Under the pieces are notes generated by a model that was not told where the DNA came from, ran no database searches, and saw only the letters and a program-made list of their open reading frames with translations. Made by a program: the position numbers and the translations under genes. Of a stretch of 64,000 nucleotides of DNA, positions 43,550 to 52,146 are shown piece after piece; position 1 is the stretch's first letter; every line of letters begins with the position of its first letter. The DNA is from Mesorhizobium sp. ORS 3359. GTDB lineage: Bacteria > Pseudomonadota > Alphaproteobacteria > Rhizobiales > Rhizobiaceae. The stretch covers positions 1 through 64,000 of the forward strand of contig CCNC01000204.1 in NCBI GenBank assembly GCA_000824845.1. Reading direction: 5' to 3'.

Positions 43550-44299
43550 CTAAGCGTAGATGTAACCGCCTGAAACAATGACGTTTTCGCCAGTCATGTA
43601 GGTGTTCTTCGGGCCGCCGGTCATCAGCACCCATTCGGCGATTTCGGGCGGCTCGGCGCCGCGCCCGAGCGGGCTTGCCTTGGCCAGTTCTTCCAGGAAG
43701 CCGAGCGCTTTGGCCTTCTCCGTGGCCATGCCGGCCGGTGCCACGGAGTTCACCAGGATGCCGTCCTTGGCGACGTGATGCGCGAAGGACCGGGTCAGGC
43801 TGACGACGGCTGCCTTGGTCGCGGCATAGTGGGCGTTCTGGGGATGCGCCTTGAAGGCGTCGACCGAGGTCAGATTGACGATGCGGCCGCGCACCTGGGC
43901 TTTCGGCTCCTGCGTCTGCATGTGGCGAACCGCGGCCACCATCAGGTGGTAGGTGCCCTTGATGTTGATGCCGTTGGAGGCGTCCCAATCGGCATCGGTG
44001 ATCTCGAGCAGCGGGCGGCGCGGATAAATCGCGGCGCAGTTGATCAGCGTGTCGACGCGCCCGAGCTTGGCCACGATGGCATCGAAGGCGGCGTGGCACT
44101 GCGGCCCGACCTGGATGTCGCACGTCGCGGCCGCTGTCGGCAGGCCCTTGGCCTTTGCCGGCTCGAGCGCGCTCTCCGCCGCTTCCCGGTTGATGTCTAT
44201 GATGCCGATCTTTGCCGCCCCGGCTTCGACAGCCATCCTGGCCAGGAGGGCGCCGAGACCGGCGCCGCCGCCAACGATCAGAACGGAAAGATCCTTCAT
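43550..44299 (-). CDS. Short-chain dehydrogenase/reductase
   Basis: A 249-residue classical SDR. The glycine motif reads GGGAGLG (usual TGxxxGxG replaced at the first position), catalytic Ser is in VNLTSVDAF and Tyr/Lys are in HYAATKAAV. Substrate unknown. It follows the next SDR gene by 11 bases, in one operon. Confidence 0.88.
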   Translation of the reverse strand: MKDLSVLIVGGGAGLGALLARMAVEAGAAKIGIIDINREAAESALEPAKAKGLPTAAATCDIQVGPQCHAAFDAIVAKLGRVDTLINCAAIYPRRPLLEITDADWDASNGINIKGTYHLMVAAVRHMQTQEPKAQVRGRIVNLTSVDAFKAHPQNAHYAATKAAVVSLTRSFAHHVAKDGILVNSVAPAGMATEKAKALGFLEELAKASPLGRGAEPPEIAEWVLMTGGPKNTYMTGENVIVSGGYIYA

Positions 44300-44310
44300 T
44301 CCACGATCCC

Positions 44311-45021
44311 TTACTTGGTGCCGCTCGGCGAAGTCGGCCATGTCGGCATTATGTCGAAACGGGTGACGTCAGCCCACGCCGGCAACGCGAGCACGGCGAC
44401 GACCATTCTGGCCACGTCTTCGGGTTGCACCACCTTGCTGGCATACATGGCGGCGCGCGCCTTGGCGTCGAGGATGTCCTGGTAGAGCTGCGTCTCGACG
44501 CGGCCGGCGACGATTTCGGTGACGCGTATGCCGGAAGGGGAGAGGTCGGCGCGCAGCGCGCCGGCAAAGCCGGAGATCGCCGCCTTGGTGGCTGCGTAGA
44601 CGGCGATGTTGGAAAACGCCGCGTGGCCGGCGACGGAGCCGGTGAACAGGATATGGCCCGACTGCCGCTCGCGCATCTGCGGCACGACGAGGCGGGTGAG
44701 CAGGATCGCCGCACTGAGGTTCACCTCCAGCGTTGCGTCGATGTCGGCAATCTTCATGTCGGCGAAATTGCCGAGCGGCGGCATGATGCCGGCGTTGTTG
44801 ATCAGCACATCGATGGTCAAATCCGCCAGCACCAATTCCAACGCCTCGCGGTCGGTGACGTCGACGGCGATCGGCACGATGCCCGGACGCTCGGCCTGCA
44901 AGTCCCTGAGCGCGGCCTGGCTGCGGCCAACGGCATAGACATCATAGCCGGCGTCGCTCAGCGCGATCGCCATCGCCCGTCCTATGCCGCTCGTCGCCCC
45001 GGTGATGAAGGCTGTGGTCAC
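44311..45021 (-). CDS. Short-chain dehydrogenase/reductase
   Basis: A 236-residue classical SDR with TGATSGIGRAMA, NNAGIM, catalytic Ser in LFTGSVAGH and Tyr/Lys in VYAATKAAI. The C-terminal VAVLALPAWADVTRFDIMPT is typical of the YdfG/serine-dehydrogenase-like group that oxidises beta-hydroxy acids. First gene of the two-SDR unit; AACTTTCGAAAG lies about 100 bases upstream. Confidence 0.88.
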   Translation of the reverse strand: MTTAFITGATSGIGRAMAIALSDAGYDVYAVGRSQAALRDLQAERPGIVPIAVDVTDREALELVLADLTIDVLINNAGIMPPLGNFADMKIADIDATLEVNLSAAILLTRLVVPQMRERQSGHILFTGSVAGHAAFSNIAVYAATKAAISGFAGALRADLSPSGIRVTEIVAGRVETQLYQDILDAKARAAMYASKVVQPEDVARMVVAVLALPAWADVTRFDIMPTWPTSPSGTK

Positions 45022-45334
45022 TTGGGCTTCCCCATTTGCGGCTTCCCATTTGCTTGGATTTCAGTCTGCGGCGCGGGCCAACGCCGCGAAACCAAGAAAA
45101 CCAGCAAAAAGGAAAGATAAACTTTCGAAAGCTGGTGTGGCGTTTGAAACGTTCCACGCCGCCGGCCTCATTTTCAACGCCGTAAAGCAAAGGAATACAA
45201 TGCTTTCAGCGCGCAGGGGAGGAGCTCCTGACGCCGAGCGGACAAAAACATAGCTTTCGCAACCGCGTCGGGGACTCGCCGATAGCGGTTTTTCATCGGT
45301 GAAGGCGAGGTCGAGCGGCCTCAGGTCCTCGAAC
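45022..45334. other. Intergenic region upstream of the SDR pair
   Basis: No gene is visible in these 313 bases between the SDR start and the end of the DapA-family gene. It holds a perfect palindrome CTTTCGAAAG (45122-45131) in AACTTTCGAAAGCT, whose AACTTTCGAA part recurs upstream of hyuA, and a GGAGGAGCTCC palindrome near 45220. It probably carries the SDR-operon promoter. Confidence 0.45.
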
Positions 45335-46294
45335 TCAGGCCGCGTATCTCGCCATCACGGGCTGTCTCGACCACTGGGCGTACCAGCTATCGAACAGCTT
45401 GAGCTGTGCCTCGGCAAAGCCGCGCTGGCTGTCGCTCAGCGCATCGCTCTCGTTGAAGTGCAGCCTGTATTCAGGATGACCCTTCAGCACCATCATGTGC
45501 TTGAAATACAGCACCAGGTCCGGGCCCTCGTCGAAAGAGGACAGCACGGCGAGCGCGGCATCGAGTTCCTGCGCAAGCCGGCGCGCTTCGGCGTCGCCCT
45601 TCGCCGCGGCCTGGCTGAGGCCCGCCAGATGCAGCACTTCCTTGGGCAGCACGTTGCCGATGCCGGTGATCGCGCCGGAGGCCCCGCAATTGACGAAACC
45701 GTGGAAGACGGCGGTGTCGACGCCGATCATCAGCGCCACCTCATCGTCGCGGCTGGTGATGTTTTCCGCCGCATAGCGCAGATCAGACGGGCCGCCGAAC
45801 TCCTTGAATCCGACCAGGTTCGGATGCTCGGCGCGTAGCGCGAAGAACAGGTCGGCGCGCGTGGCAAAGCCGTAATAGGGGCTGTTGTAGATGACAGCCG
45901 GCAGGTCGGGGGCGGCTGAGAGGATCGCCTTGAAATGATGGCGCTGCGCGGTGACCGACGGGCCGCGCGACAGAACGCGCGGGATCACCATCAGGCCGCG
46001 GGCGCCGACCTTCTGGGCATGCGCGGCATGAGCCACGGCGCTGGCCGTGTTGACGGCGCCCGTACCGACGATCACCGGCACGCCGGCCTTCACTAGGCGC
46101 TCGACGCCTTGCATGCGCTGCTCGTCGCTCAGCAGCGGCCAGTCGCCCATGGAGCCGCAATAGACGACCGCGGACATGCCGGCGGCGATCAATTCGCGTC
46201 CCTTGCGCACCAGGGCGTCGAAGTCGGGAAGCCGGTCATCGGTGCAGGGCGTCATCAGCGCCGGCATGCAGCCGGAAAAAACGTTGGCGGTCAT
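45335..46294 (-). CDS. DapA-family aldolase/dehydratase
   Basis: A 319-residue class I aldolase of the dihydrodipicolinate synthase family. Schiff-base Lys164 is in LVGFKEFGG and Tyr136 in VIYNSPYYG. YCGSMGDWPLLSDEQR replaces the GTTGE motif of true DapA, so lysine biosynthesis is unlikely. Candidates are delta-1-pyrroline-4-hydroxy-2-carboxylate deaminase (HypD) or ketodeoxyglucarate dehydratase, both giving 2-oxoglutarate semialdehyde. ATG 46294 follows AAGGAG. It is divergent from the proline-racemase-family gene, as hypD-type genes often are. Confidence 0.87.
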   Translation of the reverse strand: MTANVFSGCMPALMTPCTDDRLPDFDALVRKGRELIAAGMSAVVYCGSMGDWPLLSDEQRMQGVERLVKAGVPVIVGTGAVNTASAVAHAAHAQKVGARGLMVIPRVLSRGPSVTAQRHHFKAILSAAPDLPAVIYNSPYYGFATRADLFFALRAEHPNLVGFKEFGGPSDLRYAAENITSRDDEVALMIGVDTAVFHGFVNCGASGAITGIGNVLPKEVLHLAGLSQAAAKGDAEARRLAQELDAALAVLSSFDEGPDLVLYFKHMMVLKGHPEYRLHFNESDALSDSQRGFAEAQLKLFDSWYAQWSRQPVMARYAA

Positions 46295-46388
46295 TTCGGA
46301 TTCTCCTTGAGGCTGGCACGCACATTGGCCAGTTTGTCGCGCAAAGAACCGCTTGCCAAGCGGATAGTCGCGGCCACAGGGAGCAACC

Positions 46389-47429
46389 ATGCGTACCAAG
46401 TCCAGCATCCATGTCGTCGGCTGCCATGCCGAGGGTGAGATCGGCGACGTCATTGTCGGCGGCGTGCTACCGCCGGCAGGCCGCACGATGATGGAAAAGA
46501 TGATAGCGATGGAGCGCGATCACGATCATGTCAGGCGCATGCTGATCTGCGAGCCGCGCGGCAGCGTCGCCCGGCACGTCAATCTCCTGGTGCCCTCGAC
46601 GCGCGAGGATTGCGCCGCGGGGGCCATCATCATGGAGCCGACGGAGTACCCGCCGATGTCCGGCTCCAACACGATCTGCATCGCCACCGTGCTGCTCGAG
46701 ACCGGGATGGTGCCGATGCAGGAGCCGGAGACCCGCTTCAAGCTCGACATGCCGGGCGGCGTCATCGAGGTCAGCGCCGAATGCCGTGACGGCAAATGCC
46801 TGTCGATCACCTTTCGCAACGCGCCCGCCTTCGCCGAACGTCTCGACGCGAATATCGAGGTCGAGGGACTTGGAACGCTGAAGGTCGATATCGCCTATGG
46901 CGGGATGTTCTACGCAATTGTCGACGCGGCCGCGCTGGGCTTCTCGGTCACGCCCGACGAGGCCCGGGAAATTGCCGTGGCCGGCGAGAAGGTCCGCCGC
47001 GCCGCGCGCGAACAGCTCGATGTCGTCCATCCTGAGTTCGACAATGTGCGCGGCGTCTCGATCGTGCAGTTCGCGATGCCGTTCCAGGGGGCGGGCAAGG
47101 TCACGCGCAACACCTGCATCGTCTCGCCCGGCCGCTCTGACCGCAGCCCGACCGGAACCGGCACCTCGGCCCGCATGGCTGTGCTGCACGCGCGAGGCCA
47201 GATGAAGGAAGGGGAGGTGTTGATCCATGAATCGATCATCGGCTCGCGCTTCACCGGCAGAATTGTCGGCTTGACCGAAATTGCCGGACGCAAGGCGATC
47301 GTTCCCGAGATCACCGGCCGTGCCTGGATCACCGGCGAGCACAACTACTATCTCGATCCGACGGATCCCTATCCGCAGGGTTATGTGCTGTCGGATACCT
47401 GGGGCACCTCGACCTCGGTGACGCAGTAA
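46389..47429 (+). CDS. Proline racemase family enzyme with Ser/Thr active site
   Basis: A 346-residue protein of the proline racemase / hydroxyproline epimerase / 3-hydroxyproline dehydratase family. The two catalytic positions are Ser91 (PMSGSNTICIATV) and Thr255 (RSPTGTGTSARMA) rather than Cys/Cys (racemases, epimerases) or Cys/Thr (dehydratases). The rest is well conserved (HAEGEIGDV, HESIIGSRFTGR, GRAWITGEH). A two-thiol racemase mechanism is therefore excluded; dehydratase-like or new chemistry is likely. It is divergent from the DapA-family gene, with 94 bases between starts. Confidence 0.87.
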   Translation: MRTKSSIHVVGCHAEGEIGDVIVGGVLPPAGRTMMEKMIAMERDHDHVRRMLICEPRGSVARHVNLLVPSTREDCAAGAIIMEPTEYPPMSGSNTICIATVLLETGMVPMQEPETRFKLDMPGGVIEVSAECRDGKCLSITFRNAPAFAERLDANIEVEGLGTLKVDIAYGGMFYAIVDAAALGFSVTPDEAREIAVAGEKVRRAAREQLDVVHPEFDNVRGVSIVQFAMPFQGAGKVTRNTCIVSPGRSDRSPTGTGTSARMAVLHARGQMKEGEVLIHESIIGSRFTGRIVGLTEIAGRKAIVPEITGRAWITGEHNYYLDPTDPYPQGYVLSDTWGTSTSVTQ

Positions 47430-47645
47430 CGCGGTTACAACGACGTCGTCTCGGAAAGTCAACGCTCAAAGCTTTTTACCTTCGAGCGGTGGGCATCGCG
47501 CTTGCATATGCTCGGCGGACCTTGCAGGGAGGCGCCCGCTCTGATTCCCTGCGCTTGGTGGGGATCACCTGATTCGTGTGCTCGTTGCTCCGGTTCGCAT
47601 CGCCGTGCGGCGGAGCAGCAGGCGCTATCGTAGAAAGATGAAAAA

Positions 47646-48638
47646 ATGACCGCCAAGCCGGAAATCCTGGAGATGAGACCCAAGATCACCGTCGTCGGGG
47701 TCGGCGGCGCCGGCGGCAACGCCGTCAACAACATGATCGCCGAAGGCTTGCAGGGCGTCGAGTTCGTCGTCGCCAACACCGACGCCCAGGCGCTCACCAT
47801 GTCGAAGTCGTCGCGGCTGATCCAATTGGGCGCGCATGTGACCGAGGGCCTGGGCGCCGGGTCCTTGCCCCAGGTCGGAAGTGCGGCCGCGGAGGAATCC
47901 ATCGATGAGATCATGGATCATCTGGCGGGAACGCATATGTGCTTCATCACCGCCGGCATGGGTGGCGGCACGGGGACGGGTGCCGCGCCCGTGATTGCGC
48001 GCGCCGCGCGCGATGCCGGCATTTTGACGGTGGCCGTCGTCACCAAGCCTTTCACATTCGAAGGCAAGCGCCGGACCCAGGCGGCCGAGGAAGGCATAGA
48101 ACGCCTGCGCGAAAGCGCCGACACCGTGATCGTCATCCCGAACCAGAACCTGTTTCGGGTCGCCGACGCCAGGACCACCTTCGCCGACGCTTTCGCCATG
48201 GCGGACCGTGTGCTCTACGCGGGCGTCGGCTGCATCACGGACCTCATCGTCAAGGAAGGCCTGATCAATCTCGATTTCGCCGACGTGAAGTCGGTGATGC
48301 GGGACATGGGCCCGGCGATGATGGGTACCGGCGAGGCCTCCGGAGAGGGTCGCGCAAGGACGGCCGCCGAGGCGGCAATCGCCAACCCACTCCTCGACGA
48401 AGCCTCGATGACGGGCGCCAGGGGACTGCTGGTGTCGATCAGCGGCGGCATGGACATGACGCTGTTCGAGGTCGATGAGGCCGCGACGAGGATACGCGAG
48501 GAGGTCGACGCCGATGCAGACATCATCGTCGGCGCCATCTTCGACCAGTCCCTGGCCGGAAAGTTCCGTGTGTCGGTCGTCGCGACGGGACTGCGCAAGA
48601 GCGCGAGCGTGATGCAGTTCGAGCAGAGGATCGCCTGA
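47646..48638 (+). CDS. ftsZ2: Second FtsZ (FtsZ2), short form
   Basis: A 330-residue tubulin-like GTPase. The GTP-binding signature GGGTGTGAAP (residues 106-115), the N-terminal VGVGGAGGNAVNNMI and the T7 loop region NLDFADVKSVMRDMG are intact. It stops at the end of the globular domain (SVMQFEQRIA) and lacks the linker and C-terminal peptide that bind FtsA and ZipA-like partners. Sinorhizobium has a similar short FtsZ2 beside its full-length FtsZ. It may modulate Z-ring dynamics. It stands alone among metabolic genes. Confidence 0.92.
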   Translation: MTAKPEILEMRPKITVVGVGGAGGNAVNNMIAEGLQGVEFVVANTDAQALTMSKSSRLIQLGAHVTEGLGAGSLPQVGSAAAEESIDEIMDHLAGTHMCFITAGMGGGTGTGAAPVIARAARDAGILTVAVVTKPFTFEGKRRTQAAEEGIERLRESADTVIVIPNQNLFRVADARTTFADAFAMADRVLYAGVGCITDLIVKEGLINLDFADVKSVMRDMGPAMMGTGEASGEGRARTAAEAAIANPLLDEASMTGARGLLVSISGGMDMTLFEVDEAATRIREEVDADADIIVGAIFDQSLAGKFRVSVVATGLRKSASVMQFEQRIA

Positions 48639-48811
48639 CCCACCGCGATCCTCGACCGCGCCGATGGCGCGGCGCAACGGCTTATGCCAGCTTCCGACGA
48701 CAATAGATTCCTGGCCGCCAGATTTCGACAGCCAGCGCACTTACGCGCGCGCCTCTTCGTCGCTAACTTTCATGCCACGGCATACAGTCGCGGCTGACGG
48801 GAGAGGCTCAC

Positions 48812-49873
48812 ATGAAAAGCTTCGTCTACAACGCCCAGCCGGCACGCGTCGTCTTCGGATCGGGCACGATCGCAAGGCTCCCGGAGGAGATCGACCGGCT
48901 AGGGCTGAAACGTGTGCTGGTCCTGGCCACGCCGCCGCGGGAGGCCGATGCCCGGCGCCATGCCGAGTTCCTCGGCGACAGGGCAGCCGGCGTCTTGGCC
49001 TGGGCGACGATGCATACGCCGGTGTCCGTCACCGAGGACGCGCTACGGGTCGCGGCGGAACTCCGGGCCGACGGGCTGGTCGCCATCGGCGGCGGCTCCA
49101 CGACGGGTCTTGCCAAGGCGATCGCCTTGCGCACCGACCTGCCGCAGATCGTGATGCCGACGACCTATGCCGGCTCGGAAATGACGCCGATCCTCGGCGA
49201 GACCAAGGATGGCGTGAAGGTCACCCAATCGAGCCCGAGGGTGCTACCGGAAGCGGTGATCTACGACGTCGACCTGACGATGACGCTTCCCGCTTCCCTA
49301 TCGGGAACAAGCGGGATAAACGCCATCGCCCATGCCGTCGAGGCGCTCTATGCCAGGGAAAGCAACCCGGTGATCAACCTGATGGCGACCGAAGCCATCG
49401 GCGCGTTGGTGAGCGCCTTGCCGGCCATTGCCGGGAACCCGCATGACCGAGACGCGCGTTCCGAGGCGCTTTACGGCGCCTGGCTCTGCGGCATCTGTCT
49501 CGGCTCGGTCGGCATGGCGCTGCACCACAAGCTTTGCCATACGCTCGGCGGCAGTTTCGATCTGCCGCATGCGGAGACCCATACGATCGTGCTGCCGCAT
49601 GCGCTTGCCTACAATGCCCCCGCCGTTCCGGCCGTCATGCAAACCCTGCGGGCCGTGCTGAAGACGGATGATCCTGCCATCTCGCTCTACGACCTCGCCG
49701 GCCGGATCGGCGCAAAACGCGCGCTGTCCGAGATCGGCATGCCGTCCGACGGGATCGATATCGCGACGGACCGTGCGCTGGCCAATCCTTACTGGAACCC
49801 GCGGGCGCTGGAGCGGGAACCGATCCGGGCCCTTATCGCGCGCGCCTATGCCGGCGAGCCGCCGCAGGCCTGA
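48812..49873 (+). CDS. Maleylacetate reductase
   Basis: A 353-residue iron-alcohol-dehydrogenase-fold enzyme that reduces maleylacetate to 3-oxoadipate (EC 1.3.1.32). Family landmarks are RVVFGSGT, GGGSTTGLAKAIALRT, PTTYAGSEMTPILGET, GINAIAHAVEALYA and HKLCHTLGGSFDLPHAETH. The hydroxyquinol or chlorocatechol ring-cleavage genes that usually accompany it are not in this window, so its substrate may be made elsewhere or differ. Confidence 0.9.
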   Translation: MKSFVYNAQPARVVFGSGTIARLPEEIDRLGLKRVLVLATPPREADARRHAEFLGDRAAGVLAWATMHTPVSVTEDALRVAAELRADGLVAIGGGSTTGLAKAIALRTDLPQIVMPTTYAGSEMTPILGETKDGVKVTQSSPRVLPEAVIYDVDLTMTLPASLSGTSGINAIAHAVEALYARESNPVINLMATEAIGALVSALPAIAGNPHDRDARSEALYGAWLCGICLGSVGMALHHKLCHTLGGSFDLPHAETHTIVLPHALAYNAPAVPAVMQTLRAVLKTDDPAISLYDLAGRIGAKRALSEIGMPSDGIDIATDRALANPYWNPRALEREPIRALIARAYAGEPPQA

Positions 49874-50081
49874 GAAGGCTGCCCCTGGGATGGAAGCGTC
49901 ACGAAGCTTACGCTTCGTCGCGGGGGGCAAACTGCACAGCGTGTCAGAAAAACGAAATTGTCGGCCGACGCTCCAGCCGTAATTGTCCCATACAGGCGAA
50001 CGGCCGGGTTTCTTGGGAGGATTCCAGAGCGGCTGGTCGCCTGAGCAAGGCGCCAACTTTTGGCTGCCTGGGAGGAGGAAC

Positions 50082-51080
50082 ATGCCTGGTTCGGGCCAAT
50101 CGGACGACAGGCGCCTTGGCTTCAAGGCGTCGCAGGAAGTCGTCGTCGTCGCGATCTCGGTCGTGCTGTTCCTCGTTTTCTCGGCGACGCTCAACAATTT
50201 CCTGAGCCAGGGCAACATCATCGCCATCCTCAAGAACGTGTCGATCCTCGGCACGCTGGCCGTCGGCATGGGCTTCGTCGTCGTCGGCCGTGGCATCGAC
50301 CTCACCATGGTGGCGGTGATGGTCGTCGGCGTCGCCTTCAGCATCTGGATTTCCACCTGGGGCATCGATTTCACGCTTGCCGTGATCTGCGGCGCCATAC
50401 TGGTCGCGGCCATCGGCCTGTTCACCGGCGTGATGGTGGCGATCGCCGAAGTGCCGCCGATCTTCGCCACTCTGGCCATCGCCTCCTCGGTCTACGGCTC
50501 GGGGCGCATCGTCTTCGCCTCGGATGTGCTCTATGCGCCGCCGGATATCGCCTGGCTGAAATTCGTCGGCAATGGCAGCGTGCTCGGCATACCGATGTCC
50601 GTCGTCATCTTCGGCGCGGTGGCGGCTCTCATGGGTCTCTTTCTGAGGAAGACGCGCTTTGGCCGGCTGGTCTACGCAACCGGCGACAATCCGAACGCGG
50701 CCCGCACCACCGGCCTGCCGACACGGCCGATCATCGTGACGCAATATGTCATCAGCGCGCTCATCGCGTTCACCGCCGGCATCATCATGACCGGTCTCGT
50801 CACCGGCATCGACACGCGCCTCTACAATTCGAGCCTGATCTACGACGTGCTGCTGGTGGTCGTGCTGGGCGGCATCGGCCTGTCGGGCGGGCAGGGCGGC
50901 GTGCGCAATGTCATCGCCGGCACCATCCTGGTCGGCATCCTGACCAACGGCATGACGATCCTGAACTTCTCCTACACCAGTCAGAACCTGATCAAGAGCG
51001 TGATCCTGCTCGGCGCCCTTGCCATCGACGCCATCATCAATCCGCGCGACGAGCAGACCTCGCAGAGCGGCGACATCTGA
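50082..51080 (+). CDS. ABC transporter permease, RbsC type
   Basis: A 332-residue inner-membrane permease of the ribose/xylose/autoinducer-type family with about ten hydrophobic segments (VVVVAISVVLFLVFSATL, TLAVGMGFVVVGRGIDLTM, and others) and the conserved VLGGIGLSGGQGGVRNVIAG segment. ATG 50082 follows an excellent GGAGGAGGAA site, preferred over an in-frame start at 49983. It pairs with the permease-propeller fusion at 52147, the binding protein at 51118 and the ATPase at 55359. Confidence 0.92.
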   Translation: MPGSGQSDDRRLGFKASQEVVVVAISVVLFLVFSATLNNFLSQGNIIAILKNVSILGTLAVGMGFVVVGRGIDLTMVAVMVVGVAFSIWISTWGIDFTLAVICGAILVAAIGLFTGVMVAIAEVPPIFATLAIASSVYGSGRIVFASDVLYAPPDIAWLKFVGNGSVLGIPMSVVIFGAVAALMGLFLRKTRFGRLVYATGDNPNAARTTGLPTRPIIVTQYVISALIAFTAGIIMTGLVTGIDTRLYNSSLIYDVLLVVVLGGIGLSGGQGGVRNVIAGTILVGILTNGMTILNFSYTSQNLIKSVILLGALAIDAIINPRDEQTSQSGDI

Positions 51081-51117
51081 AACAAGAACTCGAACCATCA
51101 AATCAGGGAGGAAACCT

Positions 51118-52134
51118 ATGAAGATATTCAAGAAATGCCTGTTGGCGGGCATGGCCGCGCTCGCGCTGCTAGGCGTTGCGCAGGTCGCAAGCGCGCAGGA
51201 AACCGATCAGGTCGGCCGGGCTGCCTATCTCGACGGTGTCAAGGGCAAGAAGGTCATCTTCGTGCCGATCTCGCAGGGCATGGACCTCAACCAGGCCTGG
51301 GTCATGGTGTGGCAGCGCCACGCCGCCCGCTACGGCTTCACGCTCGAGGTGCGCGATCCGAACGGCGACACCAATGCCGGCATCCGCGCCATGCAGGGCG
51401 CGATCGCCGAGAAGCCCGACCTGATCATCGTGCAGAACCCGGACGTGCAGACCTATGCGCGCTTGCTGAAGCAGGCGCAGGCCGCCGGCATCAAGGTGCT
51501 GCAGGTCAACATGCAGTCGGCGACCCAGACCGATAGCTATGTCGGCAATGACTGGATCGAGATGGGCCGCCTGGAGATGGGCGAGCTGGCCAAGCATTGC
51601 ACCGGGCCGAACGCCGTCTCGCACAAGGTGGTGTGGCTCGCCGGCGTCCAGACGGGCGCCGCCAACATCTATATGCGGACCGGCATCGACGAGGTGCTGA
51701 AGGCCAATCCCGAGCTGCAGCTCGTCTCCGACCAGCCGGCCGACTACATCAGCGAAAAGGCCCGCCAGATCACCGAGACGGTGCTGCAGCAGCATCCCGA
51801 TCTCTGCGGCATCATGGGCATCTGGGACAATGCCGAAGTCGGCGCGGGCGCGGCGGTAGCGGCTGCGGGCAAGCAGGATCAGGTCACCATCGTCACCAAT
51901 GGCGCGGGTGCCGCCACGGGTTGCGAGAGCATCAAGAACGGGCTGCTCGACGTGATCTTCAACTTCAACGCGCCGATCCAGGGCGAGATCGCCGCGCAGC
52001 AGATCTCCGAGTTGCTGCAGCACCCTGACCGCAAGGCCGGCAGCGAGAAGACCATCTTCTTCGGCCCGATCACCCGCGTCGACAAGACAAACGCGACCGG
52101 CCGGAACTGCTGGAAGCCCGAAGACATCAAGTAA
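51118..52134 (+). CDS. Sugar-type ABC transporter substrate-binding protein
   Basis: A 338-residue periplasmic binding protein of the RbsB/periplasmic-binding-protein-4 type. Signal peptide residues 1-25 (cleavage after VASA). Family segments are VIFVPISQGMDLNQAW, KPDLIIVQNPDVQTYARLL, GIMGIWDNAEVGAGAAVAAAG and TIVTNGAGAATGCESIK. GGGAGGAA ribosome site. Ligand unknown; the nearby lactonase-like propellers and hydroxyacid dehydrogenases suggest a sugar, sugar acid or lactone. Confidence 0.92.
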   Translation: MKIFKKCLLAGMAALALLGVAQVASAQETDQVGRAAYLDGVKGKKVIFVPISQGMDLNQAWVMVWQRHAARYGFTLEVRDPNGDTNAGIRAMQGAIAEKPDLIIVQNPDVQTYARLLKQAQAAGIKVLQVNMQSATQTDSYVGNDWIEMGRLEMGELAKHCTGPNAVSHKVVWLAGVQTGAANIYMRTGIDEVLKANPELQLVSDQPADYISEKARQITETVLQQHPDLCGIMGIWDNAEVGAGAAVAAAGKQDQVTIVTNGAGAATGCESIKNGLLDVIFNFNAPIQGEIAAQQISELLQHPDRKAGSEKTIFFGPITRVDKTNATGRNCWKPEDIK

Positions 52135-52146
52135 ACGGACTTTCCG

